NCBI RefSeq assembly: GCF_015058545.1
Contig: NZ_SVCB01000043.1
Coordinates: 1-10,407 of the forward strand
DNA: 10,407 nucleotides
DNA from: Veillonella sp.
GTDB lineage: Bacteria > Bacillota > Negativicutes > Veillonellales > Veillonellaceae
Reading direction: 5' to 3'
Positions 1 to 7,063 of the stretch are shown piece by piece; position 1 is the stretch's first letter; every line of letters starts with the position of its first letter. The notes beneath the pieces were generated by a model, which searched no databases, had not been told where the DNA came from, and worked only from the letters and a program-made list of their open reading frames with translations. A program made the position numbers and the translations under genes.

Positions 1-867
1 AAAAGCAAAACCGAAACGATCGAGTACCAAAGTAAATGGGCTGATAGCTACATTTTCAACACTGGAATTCAATAAATTCGGATCGTCATACGGAATCAAG
101 AAACCTATAACTACGAAAGCACCGATATAGAATAAAATAATACGCCAGAAAATGGAATGAATCGCTTTTGGAATATTTTTTTCAGGCTCTTCCGATTCAC
201 CGGCAGCAACCCCGATTAATTCCGTACCTTGGAACGAGAAGCCCGCTACCATGAAGATGGCCATAATAGAAGCAAAACCGCCTACAAACGGAGCTTCACC
301 GCGTGTCCAGTTTTCAAATCCCGGCGATGTACCGCCAATGCCCAAAATGAGCATGGTGCCTACAAATAAGAACACGAAAACGGTAATAACCTTCATACTG
401 GAGAAGAAATATTCACTTTCCCCGAAGGAGCGGGTCGATAAATAATTCATCAAGAATAAAGCCGCCAAGAACAAGGCCGACCACACGATGGCCGGAATAT
501 CCGGGAACCAGTATTTCATAATTAAAGCACCGGCCACGAGTTCCGCGGCCAAGGTAATAGCCCAGTTAAACCAATAGTTCCAACCCAAAGCAAAACCGAA
601 AGCCGGATCTACATAACGGGAAGCATAGGTACCGAACGAGCCCGGTACCGGTAAATAGGTAGCCATTTCACCCAAACTGGTCATCAAGAAATAAACCATA
701 ATACCAATAAAACCATAGGCTACCAAAGCGCCGCCAGGGCCGGCGGTGCTAACTACTTCACCGCCTGCTACGAAGAGGCCCGTACCAATGGAGCCGCCCA
801 AGGCAATCATATTCATGTGGCGCGATTTCAGACTTCTTTTTAATTTAGTATTCGCTGCATCACTCAT
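1..867 (-). CDS. lysP: LysP-type amino-acid permease (APC superfamily), 3' truncated
   Basis: Partial gene: 289 codons are present and the C-terminal part lies beyond the left edge. The product is a polytopic inner-membrane transporter of the amino acid-polyamine-cation superfamily. The glycine-rich GGSIGTGLF (residues 24-32) is the unwound substrate-binding part of the first membrane helix. Hydrophobic segments follow at about 45-65, 92-118, 127-145, 158-178, 195-222 and 240-260. GFSFQGTELIGVAAGESEEP (209-228) with the following KNIPKAI closely resembles the lysine-specific permease LysP of E. coli as I remember it (about 489 residues), so proton-coupled lysine uptake is the likely role; another cationic or neutral amino acid is possible. 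The start is ATG at 867, preceded by GGGAGGA with a 6-base spacer. It begins only 16 bp after the gyrB stop with no room for a terminator, so co-transcription with gyrB is inferred. Family assignment is firm; exact substrate is less so. Confidence 0.88.
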   Translation of the reverse strand, partial: MSDAANTKLKRSLKSRHMNMIALGGSIGTGLFVAGGEVVSTAGPGGALVAYGFIGIMVYFLMTSLGEMATYLPVPGSFGTYASRYVDPAFGFALGWNYWFNWAITLAAELVAGALIMKYWFPDIPAIVWSALFLAALFLMNYLSTRSFGESEYFFSSMKVITVFVFLFVGTMLILGIGGTSPGFENWTRGEAPFVGGFASIMAIFMVAGFSFQGTELIGVAAGESEEPEKNIPKAIHSIFWRIILFYIGAFVVIGFLIPYDDPNLLNSSVENVAISPFTLVLDRFGFAF

Positions 868-883
868 AAACTATCCTCCCACC

Positions 884-2785
884 CTACAAGTCTAAATTAC
901 GAACTAATTTAGCATTATCTTCAATAAATTTGCGACGCGGTTCTACCTTATCCCCCATGAGTACGCTAAAAATCTTATCGGCCTCAATGGAATCTTCCAA
1001 ACTTACCTGCAAAATGGTGCGGTTTTCCGGATTCATAGTGGTTTCCCAAAGCTGTTCCGGATTCATTTCACCTAAACCTTTGTATCGCTGAATCGTAATA
1101 TTATCACGACCGATTTCATCAAGCTTTGCGGCCATTTCCGCATCACTGTACACATACCAATGGCCCTTGCCTTTTTTGATTTGGTACAATGGCGGCTGCG
1201 CAATATATACGCGTCCTTCTTCGATGAGCGGTTTCATATAACGATAGAAGAAGGTTAACAAAAGCGTACGAATATGGGCGCCGTCAACGTCCGCATCAGT
1301 CATGATAATAATTTTGTGATAGCGACTCTTATCGAGATCAAAATCCTCCCCGATACCGGTCCCGAAGGCCGTAATCATGGAACGAATTTCATTATTAGCT
1401 AAAATCTTATCTAAACGCGCTTTTTCTACGTTCAAAATCTTACCGCGCAACGGCAAAATAGCCTGGTAGCGACGGTCACGGCCCTGTTTGGCACTACCGC
1501 CTGCGGAATCACCTTCGACGAGATAAATTTCTGTCATAAGCGGATCTTTTTCGGAGCAGTCTGCCAATTTGCCCGGTAAAGAACTTACTTCCAAAGCATT
1601 TTTACGACGGGTCAATTCACGAGCTTTACGAGCTGCTTCACGAGCACGGGTGGCGCTGGTTGCTTTTTCAATAATACGTTTAGCTTCCGCCGGATGTTCT
1701 TCAAGGAATGTTTTAAGACCTTCCGACACAACCGTATCGGTAATGCCTTTGACCTCACTGTTGCCCAGTTTTGCCTTTGTCTGACCTTCAAACTGAGGGT
1801 CTAACACTTTTACACTGATAACGGCAGCCAAACCTTCACGCACGTCTTCACCGGATAAATTGCTTTCATTGTCCTTAATGAGACCGGATTTACGACCGTA
1901 ATCATTTAAAGTACGAGTCAAGGCACTGCGGAAACCGCTCAAATGGGTACCGCCGTCAATGGTATTAATGTTATTAACGAAAGAAAATAAAGTTTCGCTG
2001 TATCTGTCATTGTATTGGAACGCTACGTCAACCACTACATCGTCACGCGTGTTTTCCACATCAATAACAGTAGGATTAACCAAGTTTTTGCCTTCATTTA
2101 AAAATTCAACAAAGGATGTAATACCGCCTTCGTACATGAAGCTTTCTACTAAATTTTCTTCCGGACGTTTATCCGTAAGGGTAATGCGCAGACCTTTATT
2201 CAAGAAAGCCAATTCCTGTAAACGAGTACGCAATACGCCGAAATCAAATACGGTAGTTTCAAAAATCTCTGCATCCGGTTTAAAAGTAACGGTTGTGCCG
2301 GTATCTTTAGCTTCACCGATGACTTTTAACGGACTTTGCAAATGACCGCGCGCAAAAGTAATTTCCTGTTCTTTGCCTTCCTGACGAACTTTAACAACCG
2401 TCCATTCACTCAAAGCATTAACTACGGAAATACCTACGCCATGAAGACCGCCGGATACTTTGTAACCGCCGCCGCCGAATTTACCGCCGGCGTGCAATTT
2501 TGTCAAAACCAATTCAACCGCCGGAACGCCGGTTTCATGCATACCGGTCGGAATACCGCGGCCGTCATCGGTAACGGTAACGCTGTTATCTTCATTAATG
2601 CTGACTTCAATATGAGTACAATAGCCGGCTAAGGCTTCGTCCACACTGTTATCAACAACTTCATATACTAAATGGTGCAACCCTTTAGATGATGTACTCC
2701 CTATGTACATCCCCGGGCGGCGTCGTACCGCTTCCAGGCCTTCTAAGACCTGTATATTATCGGCACTGTAATTCTGTTCTGCCAT
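884..2785 (-). CDS. gyrB: DNA gyrase subunit B
   Basis: ATPase subunit of type II topoisomerase DNA gyrase; with GyrA it introduces negative supercoils at the expense of ATP. The 633-residue length matches the short Gram-positive type without the E. coli insertion. The GHKL ATPase domain shows E42, N46 and D49 in EVVDNSVDE, DDGRGIP at 73-79 and the glycine-rich ATP lid GGLHGVG at 112-118. The transducer domain holds QTKAKLG (335-341) with the ATP-contacting lysine K337. The TOPRIM domain has EGDSAGG (424-430), with catalytic E424, and the metal-binding TDADVDG (496-502). D426 and R447 occupy the two quinolone-relevant positions; R rather than K at 447 is common in Gram-positives. RYKGLGEMNPEQLWETTM (567-584) is the conserved tail. 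The ATG at 2785 has GGGAGG seven bases upstream. Position beside recF favours GyrB over the related ParE. No gyrA follows; a permease does. Confidence 0.98.
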   Translation of the reverse strand: MAEQNYSADNIQVLEGLEAVRRRPGMYIGSTSSKGLHHLVYEVVDNSVDEALAGYCTHIEVSINEDNSVTVTDDGRGIPTGMHETGVPAVELVLTKLHAGGKFGGGGYKVSGGLHGVGISVVNALSEWTVVKVRQEGKEQEITFARGHLQSPLKVIGEAKDTGTTVTFKPDAEIFETTVFDFGVLRTRLQELAFLNKGLRITLTDKRPEENLVESFMYEGGITSFVEFLNEGKNLVNPTVIDVENTRDDVVVDVAFQYNDRYSETLFSFVNNINTIDGGTHLSGFRSALTRTLNDYGRKSGLIKDNESNLSGEDVREGLAAVISVKVLDPQFEGQTKAKLGNSEVKGITDTVVSEGLKTFLEEHPAEAKRIIEKATSATRAREAARKARELTRRKNALEVSSLPGKLADCSEKDPLMTEIYLVEGDSAGGSAKQGRDRRYQAILPLRGKILNVEKARLDKILANNEIRSMITAFGTGIGEDFDLDKSRYHKIIIMTDADVDGAHIRTLLLTFFYRYMKPLIEEGRVYIAQPPLYQIKKGKGHWYVYSDAEMAAKLDEIGRDNITIQRYKGLGEMNPEQLWETTMNPENRTILQVSLEDSIEADKIFSVLMGDKVEPRRKFIEDNAKLVRNLDL

Positions 2786-2856
2786 TCCATATCCTCCCTA
2801 ATTTCAGTAATAAACCATATCTATGGGGATTTAGCTTTATAAAACAATTATCCTTA

Positions 2857-2885
2857 ATTATACTCTATTTTTATCGTTTTGTGTA
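2857..2885 (-). promoter_or_regulatory. Candidate sigma-A promoter for gyrB
   Basis: On the minus strand a perfect -10 TATAAT (2857-2862) lies 17 bases downstream of TACACA (2880-2885), which matches the -35 consensus at four of six positions. It sits at the end of remB and would give gyrB a leader of roughly 65 bases. The -35 is part of TTATACACA (2880-2888), which is a DnaA-box sequence. Predicted by eye only. Confidence 0.45.
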
Positions 2886-3152
2886 TAAGCTTACCGGAAT
2901 ACCGGTAGCGGCGCGCTGTAAACGGCGGCCTACGCCCGTAATGGACATACTTAAGCCATAAACCGCATCCACTGTAACCAAGTAACATTCAATCGGTTCA
3001 TCCGGAAAAACTTGGATTACATCCTTGTTTTGCCATTGCTTATTGCGACGGCGCCGCCCTTTTAAAAGCGGAATATCCTGTACCACCGCCACGATATCTT
3101 CAATAGACACGCTATACGTATCCGATAAATGAACGAACATACATCTTACCAT
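2871..3152 (-). CDS. remB: RemB/YaaB-like DUF370 protein
   Basis: Small protein of 93 residues resembling Bacillus subtilis RemB (YaaB), a DUF370 protein encoded between recF and gyrB and linked to regulation of extracellular matrix genes; its relative RemA binds DNA. The resemblance is in the opening MFVHLSDTYSVSIEDIVAVV (compare RemB MYIHLGDDFVVSTRDIVGI), the central IECYLVTVDAVYGLSMS, and gene position. A basic stretch GRRRRNK (32-38) could touch nucleic acid. The start is uncertain: GTG at 3155, ATG at 3152 and ATG at 3140 are all in frame and none has a good ribosome binding site. I give 3152 because a weak GAG lies six bases upstream, but the family's usual N-terminus favours 3140 (89 residues). 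It begins 15 bases after the dciA-like stop, so is probably in the same transcript. What it regulates here is unknown. Confidence 0.8.
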   Translation of the reverse strand: MVRCMFVHLSDTYSVSIEDIVAVVQDIPLLKGRRRRNKQWQNKDVIQVFPDEPIECYLVTVDAVYGLSMSITGVGRRLQRAATGIPVSLYTKR

Positions 3153-3167
3153 CACTTTCTCTATATT

Positions 3168-4304
3168 TCAATTGCTTTGCGGTTTACGAGACTTTACAGC
3201 CTCCTTGTATTGAGCCCGCATTTTTAAAACCGAATTGCGTACAAACTCCGGTTTTAGCTGTTCTGCTTTTTTGTGCGTAATCAGCATTAACAGCATATAT
3301 ATATCATAATTCTCGTTGGATTCTTCCTTGACCACACGATTTCTGAAAAAATACACGCATTCACGATGTGCCAGCTGATAATCGGTCATAGTGCACTGTG
3401 GTACATGTTGACGCATTTCATCATATACGGCAAAGGGTTCCTGCATCAATCTATCTTTAATACCATTAATATGCTGACGATATAAAAAAGCCTCATGTTC
3501 CTGCGCTTTTATAGTACAGGAAGGGCACAGTGTATCGTCCGGACCAATCAAGTTTTCACAACGCTCACAATTATGATAGCCTTGGTCCTTCAGATATACT
3601 GTCTTCTTATACTGTTTTATCTGCACCTCTTTCAGCTGCCGGCGTAAGTCTTTGCTTTTTATATTCGCCACCGATGTGTCTATTTGAGCCATCACATCAG
3701 CGGGAATGGGAATCGCTTTGAAATTAATGAGCACCCGTTCATAGGAATCAGTGCGTTTTGCTTTGCCCATATAGGCCGATGTATCGCCCTTGATTAAGCC
3801 TTTGCTATTTGCCGATGGCACCGATACGGCATCGACCGGCTGAATGGCTTTCAAATAGCTTTGCCGATACATGGTGCATTCTAAATCCGTAATAAGCTCC
3901 GAGCCGTAAAACTCATTAATCTTCTTCAATAATTGACGTTTCATCATCTGCAGTTGCTGCAAACAGGGTGATGTCATGGCCGCCACTTTAATAATGGGCG
4001 GCTTAATTTCAAGCACTTTAGTCTGTTTGCCCAGCACCGTGCCCACTACTTTGGGCCAATGATGATACAGGCGCATGACGGCGAATTGTTTGAATACGTT
4101 GAACGATTTGTATTTACTGTTCAAATGCGTATCATATTGCCGCACATAGGCATCCGGCTTATAGCCGATGGGTCCGGCCGGCCGCTTGGCGGCCAAGAGA
4201 CCTTCAATATAACGGACTGTTGCATCGTCCCCGGTAGCGGCCTCCGTCTTAGCCTCGGAGACTCCCGGTTGTATGCCATTTTTCGGCTCAAACGTTTCGC
4301 TCAT
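3168..4304 (-). CDS. DciA-like (DUF721) protein with a long C-terminal zinc-ribbon extension
   Basis: The N-terminal half (about 64-150 of 378 residues) looks like DUF721/DciA, the family that interacts with replicative helicase DnaB in bacteria lacking DnaC or DnaI. Matching features are the conserved tryptophan in HHWPKVVG (81-88), LGKQTKVLEI (91-100) and the amphipathic helix SPCLQQLQMMKRQLLKKIN (112-130) followed by FYGSELITDLE. A low-complexity N-terminus precedes it. DciA proteins are usually about 100-180 residues, so the remaining roughly 225 residues are extra. These hold a four-cysteine motif, C246-x2-C249-x10-C260-x2-C263, typical of a zinc ribbon, then a charged helical region I do not recognise. 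The frame is open throughout, with no sign of frameshift. The frame also allows GTG at 4313, overlapping the recF stop, but its spacing is too short; ATG at 4304 or 4307 follows GAAAGGCGGTGATC, near-perfect against the usual 16S 3' end. Helicase-related function is inferred for the N-terminal part only. Confidence 0.8.
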   Translation of the reverse strand: MSETFEPKNGIQPGVSEAKTEAATGDDATVRYIEGLLAAKRPAGPIGYKPDAYVRQYDTHLNSKYKSFNVFKQFAVMRLYHHWPKVVGTVLGKQTKVLEIKPPIIKVAAMTSPCLQQLQMMKRQLLKKINEFYGSELITDLECTMYRQSYLKAIQPVDAVSVPSANSKGLIKGDTSAYMGKAKRTDSYERVLINFKAIPIPADVMAQIDTSVANIKSKDLRRQLKEVQIKQYKKTVYLKDQGYHNCERCENLIGPDDTLCPSCTIKAQEHEAFLYRQHINGIKDRLMQEPFAVYDEMRQHVPQCTMTDYQLAHRECVYFFRNRVVKEESNENYDIYMLLMLITHKKAEQLKPEFVRNSVLKMRAQYKEAVKSRKPQSN

Positions 4305-4307
4305 CAT

Positions 4308-4321
4308 GATCACCGCCTTTC
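4308..4321 (-). promoter_or_regulatory. Extended Shine-Dalgarno site that decides the dciA start
   Basis: Read on the minus strand this is GAAAGGCGGTGATC. It matches 13 of 14 bases of the complement of the usual Firmicute 16S rRNA 3' tail (GAAAGGAGGTGATC). The recF stop codon TGA lies inside it (4310-4312). The core GGCGG is 5 bases from ATG 4307 and 8 bases from ATG 4304, but runs directly into GTG 4313, which argues against the GTG as start. Ribosomes ending recF would be placed on the site, suggesting translational coupling. Confidence 0.7.
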
Positions 4322-5386
4322 ACAATTAATGAGTTCCACATCACTTAGCTGTTTCACATCTTCCAAATCGGTGGTAGTTATAAACGTTTGAATTTTCTTA
4401 TGGATAAAATTCAACAGATTTTGCCGTCGCTCCTTATCCAATTCACTGAGCACATCATCCAATAACAATATAGGATACTCGCCCACTTCCGATTTGATAT
4501 ATTCCAATTCGCTTAATTTAAGCGATAAAATAGCCGTGCGTTGCTGACCTTGCGAACCGAATCGTTTCAAATCCATAGGACCGGAAAAGAAGCCTAAATC
4601 ATCTCGATGAGGCCCAAAAGAGGTACTCATGCGATGCCGATCCACCGGTAAATTAGCCTGCAATTGCTCATAAAACGCTTGCGGTTCCGTTAAAAATCCG
4701 GTTGAAATTTGATGTTGCTCATAGGTAAGCTTTAAATTCTCTTTGCCCCCTGTGAGTTTGCGATTCATCAAATCCAGCAAGAGATTAATTTTACGTAAAC
4801 TATCCAGTCGTTTTTTTATAATAAAAGAGCCGGTCTCCGCAAGTTGTGTATCCCATTCGGCTAAGGAAATATCCCGCTTGCCGTAAGAATCCTTTAACAC
4901 TTTATTGCGTTGCTGCAAAATTTTATTATACAAGCGCAGTTGCTGATAATATAAAGCACTGGTCTGCGATATTTCAATGTCTAAAAAGCGACGGCGCAAA
5001 GAGGGACTGCCTTTTATGAGCTGTAAATCTTCAGGACTGAAAAGCACGGTATTCAAGGTGCCTACTAATTCTTTTTGTAAAATTCGGTTACCGTTGAGAC
5101 GAATATCTTTCTTTTCCTTGCCACTGAGCTTCAAATTGATTTTATGTCTCGTATCGCGCTTCGTAAACTCCACAATAATACCAGCTTCACTAGCACCGAA
5201 TTGCAGTAAATCTTGGGTATCATTGGTACGAAAACTACGACCGATGGTGCTCACATATAAGGCTTCTAAAAGATTACTCTTACCTACACCATTGGGTCCG
5301 TGAAGCACGATGATATGGGGCGGAAAGGTCCAATTGGCATGCTCGTAATTTCTGAAATTAACGAGTTCCAAGGAGTGAATGTTCAC
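4310..5386 (-). CDS. recF: DNA replication and repair protein RecF
   Basis: SMC-like ATPase that, with RecO and RecR, promotes RecA loading on gapped DNA and helps stalled forks restart; cytoplasmic and nucleoid-associated. At 358 residues it is normal length. The N-terminus MNIHSLELVNFRNYEH is typical. Walker A is GPNGVGKS (30-37), the ABC signature is FGSQGQQRT (276-284), and Walker B with D-loop is PILLLDDVLSELD (305-317) with acidic D310 and D311. The start is GTG at 5386, preceded by GAGGAGG seven bases upstream; no better ATG is nearby and family alignment supports it. Its GTG overlaps the yaaA stop in the tetranucleotide GTGA, so the two genes are translationally coupled. The dciA-like gene starts within a few bases of its stop. 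Confidence 0.97.
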   Translation of the reverse strand: MNIHSLELVNFRNYEHANWTFPPHIIVLHGPNGVGKSNLLEALYVSTIGRSFRTNDTQDLLQFGASEAGIIVEFTKRDTRHKINLKLSGKEKKDIRLNGNRILQKELVGTLNTVLFSPEDLQLIKGSPSLRRRFLDIEISQTSALYYQQLRLYNKILQQRNKVLKDSYGKRDISLAEWDTQLAETGSFIIKKRLDSLRKINLLLDLMNRKLTGGKENLKLTYEQHQISTGFLTEPQAFYEQLQANLPVDRHRMSTSFGPHRDDLGFFSGPMDLKRFGSQGQQRTAILSLKLSELEYIKSEVGEYPILLLDDVLSELDKERRQNLLNFIHKKIQTFITTTDLEDVKQLSDVELINCERR

Positions 5387-5625
5387 TCGCCGGCCTCCTC
5401 TTTAACAACGACTAAGGTACCGATACCTTGAATTTCAACCAGGTCATCAGGGTATATTTTTTTGCGTTTTTCATGGCAAACTTCGCCATTGACTTTGATT
5501 TTTTCATCATCAAGCAAAAATTTAATCTGACCGCCGGTGCCAATAATTTGTTCCAATTTTAATAATTGATCCAATTTAATATAAGGCGTGTAAATTTCTA
5601 CTTGAATCGGTTCTTTTGTACTCAT
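5383..5625 (-). CDS. yaaA: S4-domain RNA-binding protein YaaA
   Basis: An 80-residue single-domain protein of the YaaA/YbcJ S4 type. The S4 core is IKLDQLLKLEQIIGTGGQIK (16-35) followed by the turn KIKVNGEVCHEKRKKIYPDD (42-61), matching the RNA-binding alpha-L fold of ribosomal protein S4. The gene habitually sits between dnaN and recF in Firmicutes. Its biological role is not well defined; ribosome or structured-RNA binding is the family expectation. ATG at 5625 has GAGGAGG five bases upstream. The stop overlaps the recF GTG by 4 bp. The 74-base gap to dnaN contains AT-rich TATAAT-like sequence but no convincing -35. Confidence 0.93.
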   Translation of the reverse strand: MSTKEPIQVEIYTPYIKLDQLLKLEQIIGTGGQIKFLLDDEKIKVNGEVCHEKRKKIYPDDLVEIQGIGTLVVVKEEAGE

Positions 5626-5699
5626 AATTGCCTCCTCACAAAACGTGATGTTAACTCTGCAACTATTATATTATATAAGCTTACATCTCAGTATATGTC

Positions 5700-6809
5700 T
5701 TAGTTCGTGCGAACCGGCGTTACTACATAAGTATAATTTGGATTATCATCCTGGCGGATAACAACGGGACCGTTCTGTTTTAAGTATAAATGAATTCTGT
5801 CGCCGCTGCTGTGACGCAAAATATCGCCGATATAACGACCGTTAAAGGAAATGGTAAACGGTGTACCTTTAAATTCGCAAAGTACTTCTTCTTTAGCCAT
5901 GCCGATTTCAGCATTTTGCGTGGACAAAGTAACTTCTTTTTCATCCCAGTCATAACGAATAACATTGTAGCTCGCATCTTTAGCCAATAAGGATACACGA
6001 TCTACGGCACCGGCAAAGTCACGGCTGTTTAAAATCGCACTGGAATCGAATTGAGATGGGATTACTTTTTCATAATCAGGATACTGACCTTCGATTAAAC
6101 GGGAGAATAAGTAAATAGTATCAAATAAGAATACTACATTCGTACGATTCCAAATGATGCGCACTACGGTTGGCTGATCGGTTGGCAATAAACGGGATAC
6201 TTCCGCCAAAGTTTTGGTTGGAATCAAAATACGCATAGCCGCCGGCATAGGTGCCTCTAAGTTGATTTTCTTAACGGCCATACGGTGTGTATCGGTAGCT
6301 ACCATGGTTAAGTTGGTGCTTTCACCTTCCAATAAGGCACCGGTAAAAATCGGACGATCATCATCATTGGCAGCGGCATAGTTAGTTAAATCAATCATCT
6401 GTTTAAATTGCTCGCCGTCTACATCAATGTGATTTTCATCGTGAATCTGTTCAACTAAGTTGAAATCATCCGGATCCATCGTGATGAGGTTGAATTGAGA
6501 ACTTTCAGAACTCAATAATAATTGTTTAGTTTCTGCATTAGATTCTAAAGTAATGGTATCCGTTGGAGTTTTGCGAACCCATTCTTGGAAATAACGAGTA
6601 CTGAGTACGATAGTACCTTCTTCGATAATATTAGCATCAATAGTAATGCGGATACCGATTTCATAATCATTGGCCTGCATTTCTACTTTACCGTTTTTAG
6701 TTGTTATATAGATAGCACCGGGTAAATTAGAACTTGTTTTGTTCTGACTAACCTTGGCTAAGGCATTAATCGCTTTTTGTAACGTATCTTTTGCAAATTG
6801 GATTTTCAT
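5700..6809 (-). CDS. dnaN: DNA polymerase III sliding clamp, beta subunit
   Basis: Ring-shaped homodimeric clamp that encircles DNA and gives processivity to DNA polymerase III, besides docking MutS, MutL, ligase and other clamp-binding proteins. The 369-residue length is normal for three clamp folds of about 120 residues each. Recognisable stretches include the N-terminal MKIQFAKDTLQKAINALAKV, the TGALLEG and VATDTHRMAVKK region of the second domain (about 155-180), LIEGQYPDYEKVIPS in the middle, and the terminal YVVTPVRTN. That tail is the Firmicute form of the E. coli VMPMRL ending that lines the protein-binding pocket. ATG at 6809 has AAAGGAG seven bases upstream. It lies 254 bp downstream of dnaA across the putative unwinding region, so it may be expressed from its own promoter there and by read-through from dnaA. 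Confidence 0.98.
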   Translation of the reverse strand: MKIQFAKDTLQKAINALAKVSQNKTSSNLPGAIYITTKNGKVEMQANDYEIGIRITIDANIIEEGTIVLSTRYFQEWVRKTPTDTITLESNAETKQLLLSSESSQFNLITMDPDDFNLVEQIHDENHIDVDGEQFKQMIDLTNYAAANDDDRPIFTGALLEGESTNLTMVATDTHRMAVKKINLEAPMPAAMRILIPTKTLAEVSRLLPTDQPTVVRIIWNRTNVVFLFDTIYLFSRLIEGQYPDYEKVIPSQFDSSAILNSRDFAGAVDRVSLLAKDASYNVIRYDWDEKEVTLSTQNAEIGMAKEEVLCEFKGTPFTISFNGRYIGDILRHSSGDRIHLYLKQNGPVVIRQDDNPNYTYVVTPVRTN

Positions 6810-6840
6810 GGCCTGTCTCCTTTACTATTACGGATGTGAT

Positions 6841-6894
6841 TAAGTTTTTAATTATTAGTAGTCTTAGTAGTAGGGGCGGTGTATAAGTGGATAA
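6841..6894 (-). other. Putative basal unwinding element: two DnaA boxes, GC patch, DnaA-trios, AT-rich tract
   Basis: Going from dnaA towards dnaN there are two abutting DnaA boxes (TTATCCACT 6886-6894 and TTATACACC 6878-6886), a GC-rich patch GGGGCGG (6873-6879, plus strand), then in-phase plus-strand triplets TAG 6871, TAG 6868, TAG 6865, TCT 6862, TAG 6859 and TAG 6856, running into the AT-rich TAAGTTTTTAATTAT (6841-6855). This order and strand match the described DnaA-trio system of B. subtilis, where repeated 3'-GAT-5' triplets next to DnaA boxes guide DnaA onto single strands. The match is by eye; opening here is inferred. Confidence 0.75.
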
Positions 6895-6968
6895 GCTGTT
6901 TAAAGTGGCATTTTTAATAGGTTTTCCACATGGGTATAAGTTTGTGAATAGAACGAAAAAGTTATCCA

Positions 6969-6998
6969 CTTATGAACTTTTTGAGTCGTTCTTGTCAA
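6969..6998 (-). promoter_or_regulatory. Candidate dnaN promoter inside the origin
   Basis: On the minus strand a perfect -35 TTGACA (6993-6998) is followed after 18 bases by CATAAG (6969-6974), four of six for -10. The -10 abuts and overlaps by two bases the DnaA box at 6962-6970, so DnaA binding could affect it. The transcript would cross the unwinding element before dnaN. The weak -10 keeps confidence low. Confidence 0.4.
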
Positions 6999-7063
6999 TA
7001 ACTTGGAAGTTAATCACTAACTATACACAACTTATTCACAGAGTTATCCACAGCCGCTATTCC

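Larger units (their letters stand above)
6810..7063. other. Origin region, dnaA-dnaN gap with DnaA-box cluster
   Basis: Non-coding gap dense in matches to the DnaA box TTATNCACA. Plus-strand boxes are TTTTCCACA (6922-6930), TTATCCACT (6962-6970), CTATACACA (7021-7029), TTATTCACA (7032-7040) and the perfect TTATCCACA (7044-7052). Minus-strand boxes are TTATACACC (6878-6886), TTATCCACT (6886-6894), TTATACCCA (6931-6939) and CTATTCACA (6943-6951). Nine near or exact matches in 180 bases is far above chance. In B. subtilis the equivalent gap holds the site of strand opening. Short open frames crossing this gap on both strands are not believed to be genes. Confidence 0.85.

Noticed and set aside
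1569..2632. Several plus-strand open frames of 71 to 128 codons opposite gyrB
   Set aside because: They lie wholly inside a well-supported gyrB on the other strand, lack ribosome binding sites and resemble no known protein.
5665..5675. Two overlapping TATAAT sequences (minus strand) between dnaN and yaaA as a promoter
   Set aside because: No hexamer near TTGACA is present at 16-18 bases from either, so in this AT-rich gap the -10 match alone is not enough.
7010..7024. AGTTA/TAACT inverted repeat (AGTTAATCACTAACT) as a dnaA terminator
   Set aside because: The stem is only 5 bp, AT-rich and without a T-run, and it lies among DnaA boxes.
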